Of a stretch of 64,000 nucleotides of DNA, positions 49,415 to 61,116 are shown piece after piece. Each line of letters begins with the position of its first letter. The first letter of the stretch is position 1. Both the position numbers and the translations under genes were made by a program. The stretch is from contig NC_066343.1 of NCBI RefSeq assembly GCF_022539315.1, positions 48,964,205 to 49,028,204 on the forward strand, read 5' to 3'. A model generated the notes under the pieces. The model was not told where the DNA came from. It was given only the letters and a program-made list of their open reading frames with translations, and searched no databases. Origin of the DNA: Serinus canaria. Lineage: Eukaryota; Chordata; Aves; Passeriformes; Fringillidae.

Positions 49415-50490
49415 CGACGGGGCGGGGCTGGAACGACCTAACTCCAACAAAAACGCCACAGTCCAGGAAAAACCTTATAGCAAAACAGCGACACCCGCTG
49501 CTGGACATCACAATTGCACCCTTATGCTCCTCGAAAATAAAGCGAAGGTGAAAACGCCAGGGAGGGGGAAGCTGAACTCCCTAGGGGCTCGCGAATCTTC
49601 TCCCTTGTATCGCTGCCACGAACCTCAGGTTGCGGTCTGAACACAGGGCTGCCCCCAAGGGCCGTGGTCATTCAGCGGGGAGACACGGACGGAGGGAGGA
49701 AGGGTGTCACGGTGTCACCACCTCCTCGCCTCACGTGCCCCGCTGCCTCCCCTGGCCGCAGCGACACAAGCGGGGGGACGAGCGGGGGTCGCGGGATCAC
49801 GGCAGTGCTGTCTCCGCACCCGCAGCGTTGAAGCGTGAGGATGCTCTGCGCTAGGGAGGAGCTGCCGACGGGACTGCAGTTCGCCAGCCCCGGCCAGAAC
49901 GTCCTGTAGCTGGAGAGAGGGGTGTGCGGACTTGACTGTGACACTCCGGTAGGTACCGAAGCCCCCCGACTGCTCCTGTTGCGCGTCACCACCCAGGGCG
50001 GGCTCTGCATCCCGCTCGGCCGGGAAGCAGCTGGTCCCTAAGCGCCCTGGGCAGTTCTTGCTGCAGGCTCGGCGGGAAGAGGTGCTGTGGCTCACGGGCT
50101 GTCAGCACTGCCCGCAGCCCCGGTGTGGTGCGAGAGGCTCCTGCCGTCTTCCCTCGCCTTCCCCAAGTGCCGGCGATGGCCTCGAAGCGGGGCCGGGGGC
50201 GCCGGGGGCGCCGGGGCCGAGTCTCTGGCGGTGTGCGGTGGCTTGGGGCTCGGCCCCTGAGCCGGAGGACGCCGGGCTCGGCAGCGGCGGCCCTGGCCGG
50301 GCCGGGGTCACTTTAGCCCTTGGAGCACGTGTCTGTGAGAGCGGCTTTCCTCGGGTGCGGACGTTGGTGCTGCTGGCGAAGACCCAGCTGGCACTCGGGC
50401 GAAGGGTCGGGCCGGCCGCCGCTGGGAGCGCTGCCCCGACACAGCTCTCCCGGCTCCGGGCGGGCCCAGCAGCCGGGCAGCGCTTCTCGC
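49415..50490. promoter_or_regulatory. CpG island, likely promoter of an unrecognised transcript
   Basis: An abrupt switch from AT-rich DNA to GC-rich, CpG-dense sequence about 1.1 kb long. It has a GGGGCGGGGCT GC-box at 49419-49429 and CACGTG E-boxes at 49732-49737 and near 50323. In vertebrates such islands usually mark promoters. A small basic ORF starts at 50176 (MASKRGRGRR, good Kozak context, 46 codons) but resembles nothing I know, and GC-rich DNA yields such ORFs by chance. A donor-like GTAGGT occurs near 49949. Direction of transcription cannot be told. PUM3 is the expected syntenic neighbour, but no PUM3 sequence was seen. Confidence 0.6.
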
Positions 50491-52139
50491 CCGTAGTAAG
50501 CTGCTCCGTCAGGGAAAGGTACAGACTGGTGTGTCAGGGTCGTTTCTTCTACATCTTCTTGAGTTTGTAACTTAAAGCAGGGATGGTCAGAAAAAGTTTT
50601 CCCCCTTACCTGAAGGGCAGGGTCTTTTCTTGCTATGAAGCCAAATGGGAGAGAGAAAATAACCAGCTGGAAAGGGAAGGAAGTATTGAAAGCCAGTCTG
50701 TAGTTGTATGAACATAACTGTTTGTTTTTCTGCTGCTGCTAGTTGGACTTCTGTACTGAGAGAGCAGCAGAGCACAGCAGTGTCTTGGGATGCACTGTGC
50801 TGCTGGGAAAGTCCGAATTGGTCCACCGGATGCGTACTGCTTAGCCCTGAAGTAATTCTCCCTGGCTCTGCTATTTGTAGGTAGGCTGGCTTAAGGTGCA
50901 GAAGTGATGTCTGCATGGACATCTTAAGTGGCTTTCTTGAAAGCAATCTTTCAAATTAATATCTTTGCAGGGTAATAGCACAGGTGAAACTTTAAAATAA
51001 AATCAACTGCTTGAATCTAGGTGGGGGTAAGATGGTGAAAAAAAAATCCACCTGAAATTGGTGTATGTACAGAAAGCAGTAAGTGAGGTGGACGAATGAG
51101 ACCAATCCGGAGCTGTTCTAGACATGGAGTGCTTGTCGTGGCTTTGGTTTTTCGAAATGGATCTCAGTAACTTCTGAAAGCATTGGTGGAATAGATGTTT
51201 TACAGTTGTGCTTTGTTTTTGGTCAGCAATGTAAATGAATCTGTATTAGTACTGGCATATGGACTTGGGTTTTCAGTCATCTAATGTGTCATTTAAGAAG
51301 GCACGAGAGACATAAACTGACCACTAATCACTGCTGATACAGGCTTCTGTCTTGCATTGTATTACTTACAGGACTGATCTGTAGTTACTGCTCTCTTGGT
51401 GTTTCCTTTTATACACAGTCTTGCATGTGAAAGACCTGCTGGAAGCCGAGAGAAACTCAGAGTTAACAATTTCTTGCTTTGGGGATTTTTTTTTTGTTTT
51501 TTTAATATTAATGTAAGGGCTCACATAGGACACAACTGAAAACTTTGATGCTATAGTGTGGGTATATTGAGTTTCTTGTGTCCAGCAACACTGGGCTTTA
51601 GTTTAATAAAACCCATTTGTAAATTTTGGGGGAGAGTGCTTTGGTATGTCATTGTTGGTAAAAGAGAGGAATATTGCAAACCCGTTTTGAGGTGGAGGCT
51701 ACCTTCTTTTTTCCTTTTCCTTTCGTAAGAAGATGTTCAAGTTATGCCCTATCAGACCCTATGGGTAATACAAAACTTTTTAATAGTATCTGGTAATTCA
51801 ACAACTTGATGCTTGAATACTTTGTGTGTTAGGTAAGAGAAAAAGTCTGCAAATAGCTAGATGGTACAGCCTGTTATTAATACTGCTGATGTAGAAGGGG
51901 GTGAGAAAATACAAACATTAGTAAGATCATTCTAATAAGCAGATACTAATACTAGAAAAAACACACTACGCACATTAGATATATGTCATTTAAACAATAA
52001 AAGGAATTGACATAATTTGGAATCTTGACTTTTTTTCGCCTTCCTGCTTCAAATTTAAATTATGAAAATTACTTTACTTTCAAACTTCCTACCTAAATAT
52101 ATGTCCCCAAACTAGGTATTGGATGAGTCTGGAAAAAAA
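50491..52139. other. Flank of the CpG island, no gene recognised
   Basis: Base composition returns to AT-rich within about 100 bases. No exon or repeat recognised. The minus ORF at 50587-50946 has no recognisable domain. Confidence 0.55.
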
Positions 52140-52196
52140 ATTAGGAGTTGGACTCTATGATCTTAGAACTCTTTTCCAACCCAAATGATTTTGTCA
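52140..52196 (+). mobile_element. CR1 LINE tail remnant, sense
   Basis: Reads ggagttggactctatgatct, then cttttccaacccaaatgatt, the last ~55 bases of CR1 in sense orientation with a few changes. The typical ATTCTATG repeats have become ATTTTGTCAT. Confidence 0.75.
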
Positions 52197-55100
52197 TTTA
52201 AGTAGCAAAAACAAACAACAAAATGAAAAAATTCTAGTTTTCAAAACTATCTTCTTTCTTTACCAATAAGTAAAATATTTTTTTGAAAATATTTTTGTAG
52301 AGAATAAAGCATGCACTTTTTATGTGTATTTTCAAGTGATAAAATACTCCTGGTCAAACTGTCTGGTCAAAAATTAATCCAAGTTCAGATCCATCAGGAC
52401 TGGATGCTGTTGCAGCACTCAGTTTATCTGTAGTTTCTATACGTCGTATATCACTACTGGATTTGTCTGATTCTTTTCTGTTATTGTCTGTAATTTAATA
52501 ATTGTAATTAAGTATAGAGCTAACTAGGAATGTAGACTACATTGCATAGCACAATACACACTATACAGTTTATTACAGGTACTTAGAGTGATTTTAAAGT
52601 CTAACAAGTGACTGAGTTGTAGTCTGGGTGATTGGCTGCTGGACTTTTGCTCCTTGCTTGCCGTTGTTTGTAAAAATTCCCCCAGCTCAGGCCTTAGACA
52701 CTCACCCTTCATGTAGATGCATGCTGGGGCAATACAGGGTCTAAGGTCAAGGGGTGTAAGTACAACCACTCTGTCACCCAGAAAGGAACTCTGAAGCAAT
52801 AGAATTTCTCCTTAAGAGGAATAACTGGCTCCTGCAAAGACTGAAAAATACAAGATATCAAAACATGGGAAAAGGTGTCATTATGCTTTATCAGACAATG
52901 GATCTGTTTCAGGTGTGGGACAGTAGACAGCAAGAATCTCCACAATGCAGTATTCATACACCTGAAGAAAGAAGAAACACTTGACCTTCTCAAGTACAGG
53001 TGCCTCAGGCAGCAGGTGAGTATATTTCTGAATGTGGTGCAGAGGGACCTGCTCTGAGCTGGAGCTGCAGTGGTTTGGGAGGAGCATCCATCAAGAAAAC
53101 TGGATTCTGGTGAGCTGTGAATGCAAGGAGAGCTGCAGACTCTTGTGCCTCTTGAGGCCTCTTGTGGAGGAGAGGCACTGTCAATAAGACAGATGATCAC
53201 TTGGCCTGAATTACTATCTGGAACAGTTCATCACAGCTGATTTGGAAATGAAAATGTAATCTGCAAAACAACTCCTGAAAGGAAGGCAGCTGCTGCTGAG
53301 AGGACTCAGACCTTCAGTCAAAATATTTTAATGGGTGCTGAACAGAAGAAATCCTGCTGTCTGACACAGTGCATTGCTTTGGGGTGCAATACTAAAATGT
53401 AATTTATAGCTGGTTTATGGAATGATCATAACAGAATCGCAGAAGTTCTGGTAAAAATAGTGAGAACTTCTCAGAAAAAGTAGAAAATTCTTGTCCAGGG
53501 AGTGTTCCCAGAAGGCCAAGAGAAAATTCAGAGCTGCAACCCACCTGGATCTAAGGAAGCTTAAGAGCAGATAGAAGAGAGTCCTAAGATGCAAATACAG
53601 TGGTGGCTTTTCCAGAGCTGCCAGGCCTCTCGGATTCCCTATCCTGTGTAAATTGGCATGTAAACAGATCTCAGTGATCTTAAACTGAGACCAGTGAAGT
53701 TTTTGAAAGGTTCAGACTCTGGCATATGGCACAGCTCTAATTCAGTTATACTTTTGCTTAATTGCTCTGAAAGACCATTAGCTGCAGTTGTCTGAAGTAT
53801 TTTTTTCCACTTTATCTGACAACATAAGCTTTCTTGAATAGCACAGAATCCTTGGAATCTTGTAGTGGTTTTGGTTTCTTCTGTTAATTTATTACTTTTT
53901 TTTTTCCCTTACAAGTATCAAGGATATAAACACAGACAGGATTTAAGCTTCTAAAGAGAAAAACATATCCAGCTTTGCTGTACCTAGCAGAAGTAGATAA
54001 CATTGTGCTCAGTCATGGCAATATTAATATGAAACAAAATTTAGATCTGTTGAAGCTGAAAAGAAGAACTAACAGCCAACAGCTGCAGAACCCATGTATT
54101 TCTGCATTAAAGGGCAAGTTCTGGACAAAAGCCTATTACACTAGCTTTTCACTCATTACTGAGGTTACTAGGAAACAAAATCCCGGATAGCTTTGAAAGG
54201 TATTAGGAAAGGGTTATTAGCTGTTAGTTGTACTTTGCAGTGAGTGAGGATGGAGGGAAGAAAGTAGTATTTTTCTGATTCAGCAGATATTTTGACAAAA
54301 TTCAACAGCAGCTTAAGAGATAATGCAATTTTTTTCTCTAGTTAATACAGAGTAAACTCACCAATGCCTAGGTAAGCTGCTTTTGCAAACTGTTTTTTTT
54401 ATTTAAAGGACATGGATAGGATGGTCTAGAAAAGTAGTCCTTATTTTTGTTTTGAAAAGTGAGCAAACAGGTTTTTTTAAAATCCTGATTTTTTTTCTTT
54501 CGCCTTACCTTCCATGTAACAGTATCTGCAGTAGTCTTGTTAGCTGTAAATGACAGAGCTAAAAACTGGGAAGGTGGCAGATTAGTTTATCTATTTACAG
54601 TTGAAAAATGGTTATGAAATCTGTAATAAATTTGTGGTTTGGTCCTTATATATGTTAGGTCAAGTCAAGATAGGGAGTAAAATTTGTGCATTACACATGC
54701 AAGAAAGATATCTTTTTTAGATTGTTGGTGTCTTCATTTATGGAAGGCCATGAATTTTGTAAGAGTTAGTAAAATTAGTGCAAGCCCCAGGGAAGGTCTG
54801 CTGTATCTTATCACATATTTATATTATTACTTGTATTTCTTTAAGATCCTTCACATCTTCCTTGGTAGTTGCTCCTCTGAGCTTTATAATTTTGAATGAG
54901 GTACAAAACTTGAATCAGGCACAAATCCTCATTCTATAAAAATGTAATAATTTTTCTGCTGTGATTTATTGCCAAGGACTTCAGTTGCCATATTACCTGG
55001 AAGGTGCATGGGTGGCATTACACTTCCTCATGTTTGTAGAATTACGTTATTTTGTGTCAAAAGCAAATTGCAGCTCTTTAATATAGGTATCTGGAAAGCA

Positions 55101-56368
55101 AGCCATCTGTGCTGAGGTTATGATGATTTGTTAATTTCAGTCTTCTTGTTGTTGTTGTTATGGTTGAAATCTAAAGGATCAGAACTCTTTCTTCACTCTT
55201 TTATGGTAGCTCATTATCTTTAAGTCTTATTCACATAAAATTATAGTTGAAATATAATGATATTATCAGAAGGGTGTGGACATGGAATTAGCAAAAATAA
55301 AGTAAAAATAAATATCTCTGTAATTAGAAAAGGAGTGTGGCCTTCTCTCTGCAAATCTAGTAACTTTACACCAGGCCCATGCCCTCCAAGATATTTTTGT
55401 GTAAAGAAGGAGGTGCACTGAATCATTAAATGTCAAGTAGACAGGAACAGAGTAAAATCAATTTTCAAATAGCAGTATGAGGTTTTGCAGGTGTTATAAC
55501 TGGATACAATAAAGTGGCTGAGGTGTATAACTTCTGGTTGTTGTCAGAGCAGTTTTAGGTAACATTGGACTTTGGGTGTCTCTCAATATTAAAAATTCAC
55601 TGAAAGGGCTACATTTCCAATTTTACCAAGAAAGAAGCAAGGGCAAGTAAGTATACTACCGCTTGGCAAACAAGTTATTCAAAATAGAAGAAAGGGAAAA
55701 ATCCTGCTCTAAATCACACTAGAATGATTAGTGAAAGATAAAAGCCCTCTTGCATCACCCCAAGGAAGCATTTCTAGGGCATGTAGCTGGAACAGGTGGT
55801 ACTTGAAATTACATCTTTGACAGTAGATGCTGCCCTCCTTCACCTTCAGAAATGTATTTTCTGGTGCTCAATGAAGCATTGCTAGTTGTACAATGAATCA
55901 GATGCTCCCAATAGAACAAGTACCAGGAATCAACTCATTAACTGGTCTCTTATCTATTGGGGCTTGAAAAAAATAGGCTTTTAAAAACAGATACTGATCA
56001 CCAAAGCAGCTAGATGGAATTCTGCTTGCTTCTTTTCTATTCAAACATCAGATGCTTGAGTAGTTTGTGCTATTTCTAGTTCTTCCAAAACTGTGTTTCA
56101 GGTTAATGACTACCCCTTATCACGGACATTTGCCTTGTGAACTACCAGGGAATATATACAGGGTTCGCTTGCTTTGCTCTCAAAGTGGGCCTGATGATAC
56201 CACTTTAGTATGAAACTTCAGTCTGGTTATTTAGTGATTTTTTTTAAATGCCTGTGAAAAAATGTGGACACCTACAGGTTTTGGAGAAAAGCAGTACTGA
56301 TGAGGAATAGAGCATGCACTGATGTGCAATTTGAGTGGGAATTTATAAGGAATCAAGGAGATGGCACT
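52197..56368. other. Intergenic, no gene recognised; one weak exon candidate
   Basis: AT-rich. At 52913-53015 a 103-bp stretch flanked by CTGTTTCAG and GTGAGT is open in one frame (see findings). ORFs at 52709-53200 (minus) and 53975-54190 (+) have no recognised domain. Confidence 0.5.
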
Positions 56369-57000
56369 GTGGCAGGACATCCCCCTACCACAGAAGGGGG
56401 TATGCTCTGTCAATCAGCTGGTGCAATAGCTCTGGACATGACGTAATAAGATGACCCAGGCCAGCTCTCTGACTTGTAAGTCATCACTTGCTAGGGAGTT
56501 ACTTCTCTCTGTGGCTCCAGGGGTAAAACTCCCAATAAACACCTGAGTGTAAGAACAGATGTGGGGAGATAGGCTGGAAATTCCTGACTGAGAGACACTA
56601 CTTTACAAACTATAAAAGCTATACAAACTTTCATGGAGGCAGAAACCTCCTGCACACACCCTGGAAGTGTGTAGGACTTCTCAAGCAGAGTTTGGACGCA
56701 AATTTGCCGAATACTTTCCTGGGAACTGAGTGAAAGAATTCTAGTGTACTCCATTACCAATTCAGTAGTAAATTACATTGAATCCTAATCTATACTATTT
56801 CTTTGCTAGCTGTAAATATAGGTACCTTTATCATGCACTATTTTATCTACTAGTAGTTCTTTTTGTTTTATTCCTGGGTAGTAAGTAGTCTGTTTAAACT
56901 CTTATGTCTGTTAATTTTGTTAATTCAATAAATAATTAATCTTGTAATAGACCTAAGCAACCATTATTAAGAAATTGCGAGTGAGAGCAGTCTGGCACAG
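56369..57000 (+). mobile_element. Possible LTR-like block (low confidence)
   Basis: Starts TGTGGCAGGACATCCCC, has a promoter-like stretch (ACTATAAAAGCTATAC near 56610) and AATAAA at 56927-56932, an order that suits an LTR. No matching inverted end or target duplication was found, and I do not recognise the family. Confidence 0.35.
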
Positions 57001-59613
57001 GCCGCCTCAAACAGCCACTCAGAAATCTGCATCAAAGGCAGGACTTGCCTGGGCTCTTGCCCTCTCATTCATGGACATTCAGCAGAACTATATCAGTGCT
57101 GAAACAATAGTGAATGTGCTATCTCAGTAGCTCATGCATTTAGAAGTATTGAGGATACTCATAAAGAAGCATAGTAAGAACAGTTTGAAAGTACTGGTGT
57201 TTAATTGCTTAAAACAAGAAAGTCTCTAAAGGATGCAAAAATGATCAGTGCTGACATTTCATGAGGGTTTAATTTTCACAGCAAACAGCAGTCTAGACTC
57301 ACAAATACCTGTTCTGTATTCATCTAAGTTCTTAATTCAGGACCACCAGAAAGTTTTGGGGGTGCCTTTGCTTTTGGGGATCCCTGTCACTTGTCCTTAG
57401 ACGTCCAGAGCTTGCATTACCTGGCAGAGGCCTGCAAGTCCAGCAGAGGTGTTTTGGGAGCATCACACTGCACAACACCTCTGGCAACACCTTGGCTTCG
57501 TTACTGTTCTGTGATGTCCTTATTCCAGGCACTGATGTGACGTGGGACAAAGAGAGAATGACAAAGGTATAGGAGAGATAAGGGACTCCGCTCTTGCTTT
57601 CCCTATTGTCATAATCAATTTTATACCAACATTTCCAGTACAGATGCCCCTTTCTCTCCAGAAAGCAGTGGTCTGGGGAAATTTGGATAAGGCTGAGCAG
57701 GGGTCATAAGAGATGTGGAAGCAGCACAGGCAGAGCAGCAGGATGGGCATGCCACTCTCACATGTGCTCTGAGCATGGCTTGGGCTAACTGTGCCAAGGA
57801 TGACCTCGTTGCAAGGCTTTTGAGTAACCACATCTTGCAATCCTTGATGAAAGTTAGATAGATCAAAGCCTTATCCAGAACCTCTAGATTCCTCCAGGCA
57901 TTAATATGACCTCTTAAATTTTGTTAATACCGTATTATGAGGTTTTATCTCATCTAGAGCAAATGTGGCTAACCACAGAGATTTTCAGAGTTGAAATTCT
58001 TTATGGAAGAAAGGGATTTTCAGTTTTGCAGACTCCTGAAATGTAGACTCTGTCTGGTATGGCAGCAAGAAAATATTCTTGTGCAGTCTCATAACATCTG
58101 AGTATTTCCACCTCTTCCTATTCTCAGCTGTCTTAATAAATAAGAAAATGCCACCACCCCTGTCTCACAGAAGAAACTGAGGGATATCACTGAGCTATGA
58201 CTTACTACTCATTATAATAAGAAGGTTGGTTTTGAGACCCTTCTGCCACTAGACCAGTGACTGATTTTGCTTGTGAAATGACAAGGAAAGGGTAGCAGGG
58301 CACATGGGAAGAAAGAACTGTTGACAGGCTGTGAAATACGGTATAAGTAAAGTTAATCTGACTTTAGAATTCCAGGCATCTGTTCTGGTTCTGCAGCTTT
58401 AGCTGAGGTGATAAATGACCCCTACAACTAAATCTGAATATAGCTATACCACAGGAATGTGCAATCAGTTTTCAAGCCTTTGCCTGAGTAAACAGCAATT
58501 TGTTTGAGACAGTTTGCAAATCATGGATTTTTGGTTTGCCATTAGAAAAAGTCTCAGACATTGCTTCCAGACTATTGCATTGGATCCTTCAGTGCCTTTG
58601 AAAATATGAGCTTGTGCCTGAGCAGACTGAGTTTGCTTGGTTCACTTATTTTGAGTTGCTGCTGAAGATAAAAAGCCCCTCATGTATGAGAACTCCAGTG
58701 TGATGAAATAGTGTTTTGTGACCTCTGACAATTTATTGGGCCTATTTCTTACAAAACAGGTGGAACCCCTCTCTCTGATCAGCTTCACAGAGATGACTGG
58801 CTGGACAGTGAATTGCAAGCAGCTATGTGATGTGGCTTAAGGGGAGGACAACAAAGCTGCAGTTCTGCTGGCCCAGTGCCAGGCCACCTGCTTGTAACCT
58901 AAGAGCAACTATTTCTAGTAAAATTTAATTGCCAGAGCTAGTCTTGGCTGCTGCTCCACTTCACTCCTGCCAGCTGCAGAGCCACTGTACTTCTTGCTCC
59001 ACATGTACAGGCAAAATCATCACACAGAGTTGGTCCAGCATTGGTCTGTGAGTTTATTCAGCCTCCACCCTCTCTCTCTGGCTGCAACCTCGACTGAAGT
59101 CAGCAGTCAGTAATGTTTTTTAGGTTTGTCTGATTTTCCTGTTGTGAATCCAAGGAACAATTCATTTTTTCAGGGCAAGAGCAAAAGTGCTGGCCCAGGC
59201 AGACTGCTTGGTAAGTATTTTTCTATAAGCTTTAGTCACACAGCCAGCACAAGTATCCATAGCTAAGGTTAAATGGAGCAGAAAACCACAATATTTGCAA
59301 GTGACAGAGGGAGTGCTATCTCCATCCCTCTTGCTATTTTGCACATAGGCCTCTTTTGCTTGAAAAGTAATTTGCAGTGACAGTGATCCCCAAGTCTATA
59401 CAATACTGCTCCAAAGGATTAATCCCTTTACTCTTCAATAGCTTCTTGGCTAGATAATCTGGTTCTATTGAATTTCAGCCAGAGATTGCCCCATATTACA
59501 AAAGACTGTTTCTCTTTTGACAAATAATGGCTGAGCTGTCTCTCCCTGATGTACTGCTGACTAAAAATTAGTCTCCTTCATACCCCATATTATAGAAGAA
59601 GCATGCATTAGTC

Positions 59614-59632
59614 TGCATGCATGCATGCATGC
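59614..59632. repeat. (TGCA)n microsatellite
   Basis: About 4.5 copies of the self-complementary unit TGCA, able to form a hairpin or cruciform. Confidence 0.9.
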
Positions 59633-59696
59633 AAAAACCCCCTAAAAACAATTACAAAAGAAAACTATTTAAGGACCTTCTAAAGGATCAAGGCAT

Positions 59697-59736
59697 AAAA
59701 CCAGATTCTGATTATCAAAACCAGATTCTGATTATC
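59697..59736. repeat. Perfect 20-bp tandem duplication
   Basis: The unit AAAACCAGATTCTGATTATC occurs twice without a mismatch, the mark of recent slippage. Confidence 0.95.
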
Positions 59737-60120
59737 AGCAGAATTACATTAAAATGTGGGTCTATGAGCCTTTCTTCAGCATTTCATAATTGTGGGTCAT
59801 GAGTAGTTTTTGATAAATATACAGTGTCTAGCAAGTACATACCACATGGTAATAGGGGCAATTAGTCATCCATATCACATTCTAGCAGTTGTGTTGCATT
59901 TTATTAACGTAACTGTGCCCAGGACATTGCAACCAGCTTCTGGGTTTATGTTTCACTACTTCCCATTCACATTCTGAGTCAAGAGCATAAAGTGTCTCTG
60001 AGGCTTTTGCGGAAGTCTCTTACCCCATTTTAGGGTGACTACATCACTCCTGTTCTCTTTGTTCTGCCTTGAAACATTCCTCATTATTTTTTTACTGCTG
60101 CTACGGAAGATCTGCAGTCA

Positions 60121-60640
60121 CTGACCCACACTGCCCATTATGGGTTCCCGAGATAGAGGCAATGCTTTGATGCCAATGGCAGAGGTGACTTTTGGGTCTG
60201 AGGAGTGGTTGATGGTCTGTGCTGCCGCTGATCCAGGCAGTGCCCAATCGCCTCCCCAGAGTGAGCACAGCCAGTCTGTCATGCCCATGGCCAGGCAGGG
60301 ATGACCTCTCACCAGCACCAGGGTTGTTTTCCATGTCCCCTGCACCCCTTCCCACCTGGCCCCCCATCGACCCTGTGTTACCCCCTCAGCTGGGTCACTC
60401 ACAGGAACAATGGGAGCGGCTGGTGGCACCAGCACTGTCCTCCTCAGGGATATCAGGTCTGAAGGAACTGGGAAGCCATTGAAGGGACAGGAGGCTGGGG
60501 GGTCTGGGGGCAGCTGAGGGGAGGTGATGGGGATGAGGGGTCTGGGGTGGCTGAGGGGGATGGCAGAGGCTGGAGGGCTGAGGGATGGCAGGGGCAGAGG
60601 ACTGAGGACATTAGAGTGTGGGCTGGGGACACTGAGTGGA
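60121..60640. other. GC-rich, G-run tract
   Basis: A GC-rich stretch whose second half (60490-60625) is packed with runs of four to six G and a loose CTGRGG repeat. It could form G-quadruplexes on the + strand. Similar text (ggctgggggcactgagggga, 61137-61156) resumes on the far side of the LTR, so the tract may have been split by it. ORFs here are low complexity and not called. Confidence 0.6.
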
Positions 60641-60738
60641 CATGAAGAAACTGATGATGTAAATACTCAAAAAGCATATTGTTTGTAGTATCTAGTTTTG
60701 ATGAGAAACGGAGACCCATTGTTTAAAGTTTCATAAAC

Positions 60739-61116
60739 TGTAAAAAAAGTTTTCTTACCAAGGAAAGAAGTTGCTCAACCAAGACAGCAGATTGTGAGCC
60801 AATTCATAAGTCATGTCCTCAGGTAAACTTGTGGCCCGGAAAGAACAAAGTAAGGTGGGGGCCATTCCCCAAATAACCACCAGAGACCCTCTTGAGATTG
60901 TTCCCCAAATTGTGTATGCATGCCCAAACTATAAGGTACACAGCTTTGTATATGTTAATAAGGGGGATGAGAATTCTCGAACTGCGCTGGCGTGTGTTAG
61001 GAGGAGTAATTCCCCCCTCGCCCCCGTGCACCCAGCGCTGAAATAAAACAAGGCCTGCTTTCTAATACTGAAATTACAGTGCTAGGGAGTTGTATTCTTC
61101 CCGACCTTTCTGTGAC
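60739..61116 (+). mobile_element. Solo LTR just upstream of the HSF5-like gene
   Basis: The stretch gctgaaataaaacaaggcct, then ctttctaatactg, and the end ttcccgacctttctgtgac match the R-U5 end of a common avian endogenous-retrovirus LTR as I remember it. A TATA-like CTATAAGG lies near 60929 and the poly(A) signal AATAAA at 61042-61047. The left edge (TGTAAAAAAAG) is a guess. No internal viral genes seen. Orientation is the same as the gene that follows, so transcription from it would read into the ORF at 61386. Confidence 0.72.

Larger units (their letters stand above)
57001..60120. other. Intergenic, no gene recognised
   Basis: Mixed composition; short tandem repeats near 59.6-59.7 kb. A 60-codon minus ORF at 59162-59344 has two CxxC pairs but no wider support. 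Confidence 0.55.

Noticed and set aside
50058..50570. 170-codon ORF in the CpG island
   Set aside because: Low-complexity GC-driven composition, overlapped by equally open frames on the other strand; no family resemblance.
52709..53200. 163-codon minus ORF
   Set aside because: No domain, promoter or good start context; overlaps the opposite-strand exon candidate.
59162..59344. 60-codon minus ORF with CKYC and CAGC pairs
   Set aside because: A lone CxxC pair of pairs without splice sites, conservation or neighbours is not enough to call a zinc ribbon.
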